Positions 63,299-64,000 of a stretch of DNA of 64,000 nt are shown piece by piece (position 1 is the first letter of the stretch; each line of letters starts with the position of its first letter). Below the pieces are notes generated by a model that did not search any database, was not told where the DNA came from, and saw only the letters and a list, made by a program, of their open reading frames with translations. Source of the DNA: Cerrena zonata (lineage: Eukaryota > Basidiomycota > Agaricomycetes > Polyporales > Cerrenaceae); assembly GCA_038087015.1 (NCBI GenBank), contig JASBNA010000028.1:62001-126000 (forward strand), in the 5' to 3' direction. A program made the translations under genes and the position numbers.

Positions 63299-64000
63299 AT
63301 GAGTGGTAAGAAAAGGAATACTCCGTGTCTTTATTACCAAAAGGGCAATTGCAAGTTTGGTAACTCGTGTAACTTCCAGCATATAAGGAAAAACGAAAGA
63401 TCAGATGGGTTTGGTAATCAAAACGCTGCCAGTGGATTTGGAGCAGGAATGAGTTCATCGGGGCCTGGGTTTGGTGCTTCTGGGTTTGCGTCCTCTGGTG
63501 GTTTCGGATCAGGTAAAACAAATAGCGGTGGAGCCTTTGGAAATCAAGGTTTTGGAAGTGCTAATGCTGGAGGTGGTTTTGGAAGTGCTAATACTGGAGG
63601 TGGTTTTGGAAGTGCTAGTACTGGAGGTGGTTTCGGTGGCTCGGGTTTTGGGAGTGCAGGTTTTAGAGGGGCTAATTCCCTGAATACTGGGGCTGGTTTT
63701 GGGAGTCAAGGTTTTGGCCCTAATTCTCTGAGTGCTGGAGGCGCTTTCGGAAGCCAAACTTTCGGAAGTGCTAATACTGGAGGAGGTTTTGGTAGCACAG
63801 GCTTTGGGGGTGCTAGTTCCCTGAATACAGGAGGTGCCTTTGGAAATACCAGTTTTGGGAGTGCTGGTAACTCTGCTCCCTTTGGTGCAAATAGTGCTAC
63901 TGGGAACAGTGGGCCCTTTGGTTCTTCTAATAATGGTCAGTCTGGATTTGGAAATGCATCCACCTCACTGGGATCTGTATTCGGCACAAACCCTGGTACT
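63299..64000 (+). CDS. NUP42: NUP42-like nucleoporin: CCCH finger plus FG repeats (partial, runs off the edge)
   Basis: The first ATG in this frame (63299) is followed at once by a CCCH zinc finger: CLYYQKGNCKFGNSCNFQH, spaced CX7CX5CX3H, near residues 10-28. Glycine-rich FG repeats then continue to the window end (GFGSA, GAFGNQGFGS, GFGGSGFGS). This order matches fungal Nup42/Amo1 and human NUPL2, nuclear pore proteins of the cytoplasmic face that act with Gle1 in mRNA export. The Gle1-binding C-terminus lies outside the window. The repeat units are close to identical over 20-30 bases, so the array may vary in length. Confidence 0.75.
   Translation, partial: MSGKKRNTPCLYYQKGNCKFGNSCNFQHIRKNERSDGFGNQNAASGFGAGMSSSGPGFGASGFASSGGFGSGKTNSGGAFGNQGFGSANAGGGFGSANTGGGFGSASTGGGFGGSGFGSAGFRGANSLNTGAGFGSQGFGPNSLSAGGAFGSQTFGSANTGGGFGSTGFGGASSLNTGGAFGNTSFGSAGNSAPFGANSATGNSGPFGSSNNGQSGFGNASTSLGSVFGTNPGT

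Overview
The window is nuclear DNA from an ascomycete yeast. Genes are compact, mostly intron-poor and AT-rich, and the introns seen use GTATGT-type donors and TACTAAC branch points. Nearly every gene has a clear budding-yeast orthologue. CTG codons are absent, by eye, from PRS3, LYS4 and CDC60. Where CTG does occur it often falls at polar positions; the clearest case is in the CTO1 orthologue, where it sits where I recall serine in the Saccharomyces protein. This points to the CTG-Ser clade (Debaryomycetaceae/Metschnikowiaceae), but I cannot name a species. No tRNA, rRNA, transposon, CRISPR or phage-like element was recognised.

Layout, left to right: PRS3 (PRPP synthetase), a two-intron HAD phosphatase, ETP1 (RING/UBP-finger protein), a spliced GATA factor, and RRP5 (rRNA processing), all on plus. 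MDM1 and TMA23 follow on minus, then PRP24 (U6 snRNP), CDC60 (cytosolic LeuRS) and CDC4 (SCF F-box protein) on plus. Next come PML39 (minus), SEC65 (plus), URA5 (minus), RRN9 (plus), and SCS7, ZDS1 and RCE1 on minus. LYS4 (plus) is followed by SNA2, a small membrane ORF, a TIP120/CAND1-like gene, a WKF-domain nucleolar-type protein and two small hydrophilic ORFs on minus. The last stretch holds CTO1 (plus), SSN6/CYC8 (minus), the mitochondrial GTPase GEP3/MTG3 (plus), an unrecognised KEN-motif protein (plus) and the 5' part of a NUP42-like nucleoporin running off the right edge.

The genes are ordinary housekeeping genes and do not form one pathway. Small themes recur: ribosome biogenesis (RRP5, TMA23, RRN9 and the WKF gene, with PAC/RRPE-like promoter motifs), amino-acid metabolism (LYS4 and CDC60, each with a Gcn4-type site), PRPP metabolism (PRS3 makes PRPP, URA5 uses it) and SCF ubiquitin ligase (CDC4, TIP120).

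The dominant anomaly is about 17 single-base reading-frame breaks in nine genes, mostly in or beside short homopolymers and in both directions, while very long genes such as RRP5 and ZDS1 are intact. Uncorrected indel errors, or a mosaic of haplotypes, explain this best. I found no convincing undescribed system. The best leads are a GC-rich island upstream of SSN6, an 11-nt plus 29-nt micro-exon gene, the KEN-motif protein, and a composition switch inside LYS4.
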